From Bradyrhizobium sp. WSM3983 (GTDB taxonomy: Bacteria > Pseudomonadota > Alphaproteobacteria > Rhizobiales > Xanthobacteraceae): DNA of 64,000 bases. The DNA lies in contig NZ_AXAY01000032.1 in NCBI RefSeq assembly GCF_000473045.1, positions 43,135 through 107,134 on the forward strand. The letters are read 5' to 3'. The notes under the pieces were generated by a model. It was not told the DNA's origin. It did no database searches and saw only the letters and a program-made list of their open reading frames with translations. A program made the translations under genes and the position numbers. Below are positions 61,039-64,000 of the stretch, one piece after another; position 1 is the stretch's first letter; each line of letters begins with the position of its first letter.

Positions 61039-61965
61039 ATGACACTCACGGATGCAGCCCGCCTCAAGCTCCTGGAGCCACCGGTCGGCAAGGTGCGCGT
61101 CGTGCTCGACACCGATACCTATAACGAGATCGATGACCAGTTCGCGCTGGTGCAGATGCTGCTGTCGCCGGAGCGTCTTGACGTCGAGGCGATCTACGCC
61201 GCGCCGTTCTTCAATGCGCGCGCGGACAGCCCCGGCCACGGCATGGAACTGAGCTATCAGGAGATCCTGCGCCTGCTGGCGCGCATGAACATCGCGCCCA
61301 GTGGCCTGGTTCACCGCGGCGTCACCGATTATGTCGGCCCCGGAAAGACGGCGAGGTCAGCCGCCGCCGTCGACGACCTCGTGGCCCGGGCGCGCGCGGG
61401 CACGTCTGACAATCCGCTCTACGTCATCGCCATCGGCGCCATCAGCAACGTCGCCTCTGCGCTGCTCGGGGCACCCGACATCATCGACCGCATCGTGGTG
61501 GTCTGGCTTGGCGGTCATGCGCTGGAATGGCCCGATACTGTCGAGTTCAATCTCAAGCAGGATGTCGGCGGCGCGCAGATGCTGCTCGACAGCGGCGTGC
61601 CGCTCGTCCTGGTGCCGTGCAAGGGCGTCACCTCGCGCCTGCACAGCACGGTGCCGGAGATCGAGCGCTACGTCGAACCGCACGGCAGCATCGGCGCGTT
61701 CCTTGCCATGCGGTTCAAGGAGTATGCGTCCGATCACATGGGCTGGGCCAAGGAGATCTGGGACATGGCGCCGGTTGGCTGGCTGCTCAATCCGGTGTGG
61801 GCACCAAGCGTGATCATCCCTGCCCCGGTTCTCACCGATCAAATGACCTGGAGCATCGACCGCCGGCGCCATCCGATCCGCTACGTGACCTATGTCGATC
61901 GCAACGCGATCCTGAAGGACTTTTTCGTGAAGCTGCGGGACTTCGCTGCGTCGCAGGTGCCGTAG
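61039..61965 (+). CDS. Nucleoside hydrolase (IunH/RihA-like)
   Basis: This 308-residue enzyme hydrolyses ribonucleosides to base and ribose or a similar glycoside. The calcium-site motif DTDTYNEIDD is at residues 24-33, and the later NLKQDVGGAQML holds the family Asp/Asn region. GAGGAGACGG precedes ATG 61039. The last codons SQVP-stop are provided by the end of the repeat at 61957. The substrate range is unknown, and some differences from canonical IunH (FNAR instead of GN) suggest altered specificity. Confidence 0.87.
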   Translation: MTLTDAARLKLLEPPVGKVRVVLDTDTYNEIDDQFALVQMLLSPERLDVEAIYAAPFFNARADSPGHGMELSYQEILRLLARMNIAPSGLVHRGVTDYVGPGKTARSAAAVDDLVARARAGTSDNPLYVIAIGAISNVASALLGAPDIIDRIVVVWLGGHALEWPDTVEFNLKQDVGGAQMLLDSGVPLVLVPCKGVTSRLHSTVPEIERYVEPHGSIGAFLAMRFKEYASDHMGWAKEIWDMAPVGWLLNPVWAPSVIIPAPVLTDQMTWSIDRRRHPIRYVTYVDRNAILKDFFVKLRDFAASQVP

Positions 61966-62057
61966 GTGGGCAAAGCGTAGCGTGCCCACCACTGCGCGCC
62001 GAGGCAGCGGAACGATGGTGGGGCACGGGTGCTGCGCCGTTGCCCACCCTACGGCAC
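61957..62057. repeat. MITE-like element, CCGTAGGGTGGGCAAAG family, copy 2
   Basis: The 101-bp element begins GTGCCGTAGGTGGGCAAAGC and ends TTGCCCACCCTACGGCAC. It is the second copy of the element at 42513-42609 and provides the TAG stop of the nucleoside hydrolase. Convergent beta-propeller gene follows. Confidence 0.85.
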
Positions 62058-62068
62058 TGCGCATCTTC

Positions 62069-63016
62069 CTACTCCGTCCTGCGCAAGAACGCCCCGAATG
62101 CGCGGGGACCGTCGCCGGTCTTGACCTCGCCGATCACCTTCAGCTCGGCGGCATCGATGATATCCAGCGTGTTGCTTTCCCAGCAGGCAACAATGATGCG
62201 CTTGCCGTCGGCGGTGGTATTGATGCCTTCGGGATAGTCGCCGACATTGATGCGCTTGACCGGCGTCAGCGTCGCGATATCGAACACGCTGACGGTGCCG
62301 CCGTACTGGTCGGTGACGAAGCCGCGGCCGAGCGTCAGCGCCACCGCATAGGGGCGCATCCCGACCGGCACGCGGCCGACTTCGCGCGCTTCTGCGATAT
62401 CGATCACCGAGACGTCGTTGGAGCCGACATTGGCGGTGTAGGCGCGCTTGCCGTCGGCATCGATGGTGACACCGAACGGGCGGGTACCGACCTTGATGAC
62501 CGCCTTGCGCTCGCGCGTCGCGGTGTCCACCAGCGAGACGCTGTCGTCGTCGCGGTCTGCCGAAAGCAGCAGCTTGCCATCGGGCGTCACCGCGAGCCCT
62601 GACGGCGAGGCGCCGACTGCAATGCTGGCGGTCACGCTGCGCGACGCCGCATCGATCACCCTCACCGCAGCCGCATACCAGTCGGCGAAATAGACGATCT
62701 TGCCGTCGGGCGCGACGGCAATGCCGAGTGGCCCGCCGCCGACCGCGATGCGGCCGGCGACCTGCCGCGTTGCGGCGTCCACCACCGTCACCGCCTTGGC
62801 GTCCGGGCTCGTCACATAGGCAAAGCGGCCGTCCGCGGTGACGGCGACGCCGGCCGGCTTGCCGCCGATCGGGATGGTCGCCACCGCGCGCGCTGTGGCG
62901 AGGTCAACGATCATCAGATCATCGCTGAGCTGATTGGTGACGAACGCCTCTTCGGCCGACGCGCCACTGACACAGGAGAGACTGGCGGCGAGCGCCGACA
63001 GGACCAGGACCCGCAC
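62069..63016 (-). CDS. Periplasmic YVTN beta-propeller protein, PQQ-catabolism-associated type
   Basis: This 315-residue protein has a signal peptide (MRVLVLSALAASLSCVSGASA, in part) and seven repeats of the form AFVTNQLSDDLMIVDLATARAV (in part), each a blade of a YVTN propeller. It resembles the beta-propeller proteins found beside PQQ-dependent alcohol dehydrogenase systems in methylotrophic Rhizobiales. It lies two bases after the SRPBCC gene in one operon. The rest of a PQQ cluster is not visible and the region toward 64000 ends in an insertion sequence. Confidence 0.82.
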   Translation of the reverse strand: MRVLVLSALAASLSCVSGASAEEAFVTNQLSDDLMIVDLATARAVATIPIGGKPAGVAVTADGRFAYVTSPDAKAVTVVDAATRQVAGRIAVGGGPLGIAVAPDGKIVYFADWYAAAVRVIDAASRSVTASIAVGASPSGLAVTPDGKLLLSADRDDDSVSLVDTATRERKAVIKVGTRPFGVTIDADGKRAYTANVGSNDVSVIDIAEAREVGRVPVGMRPYAVALTLGRGFVTDQYGGTVSVFDIATLTPVKRINVGDYPEGINTTADGKRIIVACWESNTLDIIDAAELKVIGEVKTGDGPRAFGAFLRRTE

Positions 63017-63018
63017 GC

Positions 63019-63585
63019 TCAGCTTCCGCTCTCGATCTTCTTCTTCAGCGCTTCGAGGCCCGTCTGATAGAGCCCTTTCACCGCCTTGACCGAGGCCTCG
63101 TCACTCAGTTCCGGCGGCGGATCGTTGTTGGGAAAGCCGCGATAGAACGCGCCGGCCCATTCCAGCGTCGTGGCCTTGCCGTCGGCGCTGGGCGTCACCG
63201 TCAGCGTCGAGGAGTAGTTGTTGACCGGCAGCACCTTCACGTCGACGGCCGTGATCCGGTAGGAATAGGTCATCGCGGCGGCGTCGAACTTGTAGAGCTC
63301 CTCGTCGACGATGCCGCCACCGGTCAGCGTCAGCCGCCGCGTCGCGCCGATCTCATTGCCCTTCTCACCTTCGGTCTTGGTCACCGGCGGGAGCCAGCTC
63401 ATGTCCTGGAAATTGCCGATCACCGCCCAGACCTTGGCCGCCGGTGCATTGATCTCGATGGACTCCCGCACCTTCTGCCGGGTCGGGCCATGGGCCCAAG
63501 TCGGCTCAAAACCCGCGGACAATGCCGTCCCCGCCACCGCCAGCGCCGCCACCCCGGCGATCGCCTTACCGATCGTCATCCTCAT
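63019..63585 (-). CDS. Exported SRPBCC-family protein
   Basis: This 188-residue protein has a signal peptide (IGKAIAGVAALAVAGTALSA) and a polyketide-cyclase/START-like SRPBCC domain: ESIEINAPAAKVWAVIGNF, then ATRRLTLTGGGIVDEELY and TTLEWAGAFYRGFP. Periplasmic SRPBCC proteins accompany PQQ-dependent dehydrogenase loci. GAGG eight bases before ATG 63585 sets the start; a frame from 63822 is rejected. It is the first gene of the operon with the propeller gene. Confidence 0.85.
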   Translation of the reverse strand: MRMTIGKAIAGVAALAVAGTALSAGFEPTWAHGPTRQKVRESIEINAPAAKVWAVIGNFQDMSWLPPVTKTEGEKGNEIGATRRLTLTGGGIVDEELYKFDAAAMTYSYRITAVDVKVLPVNNYSSTLTVTPSADGKATTLEWAGAFYRGFPNNDPPPELSDEASVKAVKGLYQTGLEALKKKIESGS

Positions 63586-63886
63586 ACCGTTTCCTCGCTC
63601 TTGGATCTGCGCGACTGACGCGCGCTGAGGACATCGTAACGCATTTTCGGGCCGTGGGGAGACCGCTTCGTGGCCTCCGAATGGCGGAGGCGCTGATCGC
63701 GCCCCACAATGCGTGCGGCCCAACCGGGCCCTCTCATCAGTCATCCACAAGGCGACGGGGGCAATAGTGCATCGCTCCCCGGGGAGCAACTGTGAAGTAG
63801 ACCAGTGATCGGTCGACCTCAAGGCTGGCGCGTGCGCGCCACCGCCTCCGGCGGCTACGGCCTTGACGTCGTCCGCTCACCGGTCT
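63586..63886. other. Junction region between SRPBCC operon and insertion sequence
   Basis: These 301 bases should contain the promoter of the SRPBCC gene and, towards 63886, the end of an IS110-type element. I cannot fix the element boundary because IS110 members often lack terminal inverted repeats. No gene is supported. Confidence 0.45.
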
Positions 63887-64000
63887 TTAGGCCGGGCATG
63901 CGCTCGGCGGAAGCCGAGCGGGATCGCTCGCTTCGTACCGCCTGACGTCCCATTTTTCGCCGCGCGCTATCATGATGTTGAGGATCACGATCAGCTTGCG
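63887..64000 (-). mobile_element. IS110-family transposase, C-terminal fragment
   Basis: The minus strand reads RKLIVILNIMIARGEKW and then DVRRYEASDPARLPP to a TAA at 63887-63889. The RKLIVxLNxMI segment is the conserved end of IS110/IS1111-type (DEDD) transposases. Only 37 residues are inside the window. The codons contain an 8-bp hairpin CGCTCGGC/GCCGAGCG at 63901-63920, which may be a subterminal structure of the element. Confidence 0.72.

Overview
This window comes from an alphaproteobacterium of the Bradyrhizobium/Nitrobacteraceae type. The evidence is the high GC content, FixK/FNR and FixJ-type regulation, GTTC-N7-GTTC LexA boxes, Omp25/RopB-like porins, the uvrA-ssb-gyrA-coaD-ppi-queA-tgt chromosomal backbone, and the small palindromic repeats common in these genomes. 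It is chromosomal. No tRNA, rRNA, prophage or CRISPR array was seen.

Positions 1-10300 look like a low-oxygen acetyl-phosphate module. A truncated response regulator and a cysteine-free FixK/FNR regulator are divergently transcribed. Three 14-bp FixK/FNR-type boxes (1619, 8456 and 9623) precede a two-subunit CoA-transferase, a DUF3141 (PHA-synthase-like)-pta-ackA-fabI operon, an AI-2E-type permease and a GNAT acetyltransferase. Positions 10300-11600 carry small uncharacterised proteins.

Positions 11590-23550 hold a LysR gene divergent from one long catabolic operon: Dabb protein, maleylacetate reductase, amidohydrolase, 3-hydroxyisobutyrate-dehydrogenase-like enzyme, hydroxyquinol 1,2-dioxygenase, FAD oxidase, a complete ribose-type ABC importer and a YciI-like protein, closed by a strong terminator. 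It imports an unknown compound and passes it through hydroxyquinol and maleylacetate to 3-oxoadipate, but contains no ring hydroxylase.

Positions 23600-36950 are mixed single genes: NUDIX, a second AI-2E permease, a porin, acetoacetyl-CoA synthetase, a formyltransferase-like protein without the catalytic Asn, two exported proteins, a Rid-family protein, a DMT transporter, a secreted caspase, and cysK with an orphan BrnA-like gene.

Positions 36950-58900 are the housekeeping backbone (tgt, queA, two cyclophilins, coaD, gyrA, ssb, uvrA), interrupted by insertions. These are a patatin lipoprotein/TetR/PepSY block with two copies of a 19-bp putative TetR operator; asd preceded by a threonine-rich leader peptide and attenuator; a PIN-domain toxin-like pair; kup; and a decayed second porin. 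ssb and uvrA each have a LexA box.

Positions 58900-64000 hold DinB-like, HAD, nucleoside hydrolase, beta-propeller and SRPBCC genes, and end in the 3' part of an IS110-family transposase. Several MITE-like inverted repeats lie at gene ends and supply stop codons.

The strongest candidates for undescribed biology are the threonine-codon attenuator in front of asd, the FixK-box acetyl-phosphate/DUF3141 regulon, and the hydroxyquinol operon with its sugar-type importer.
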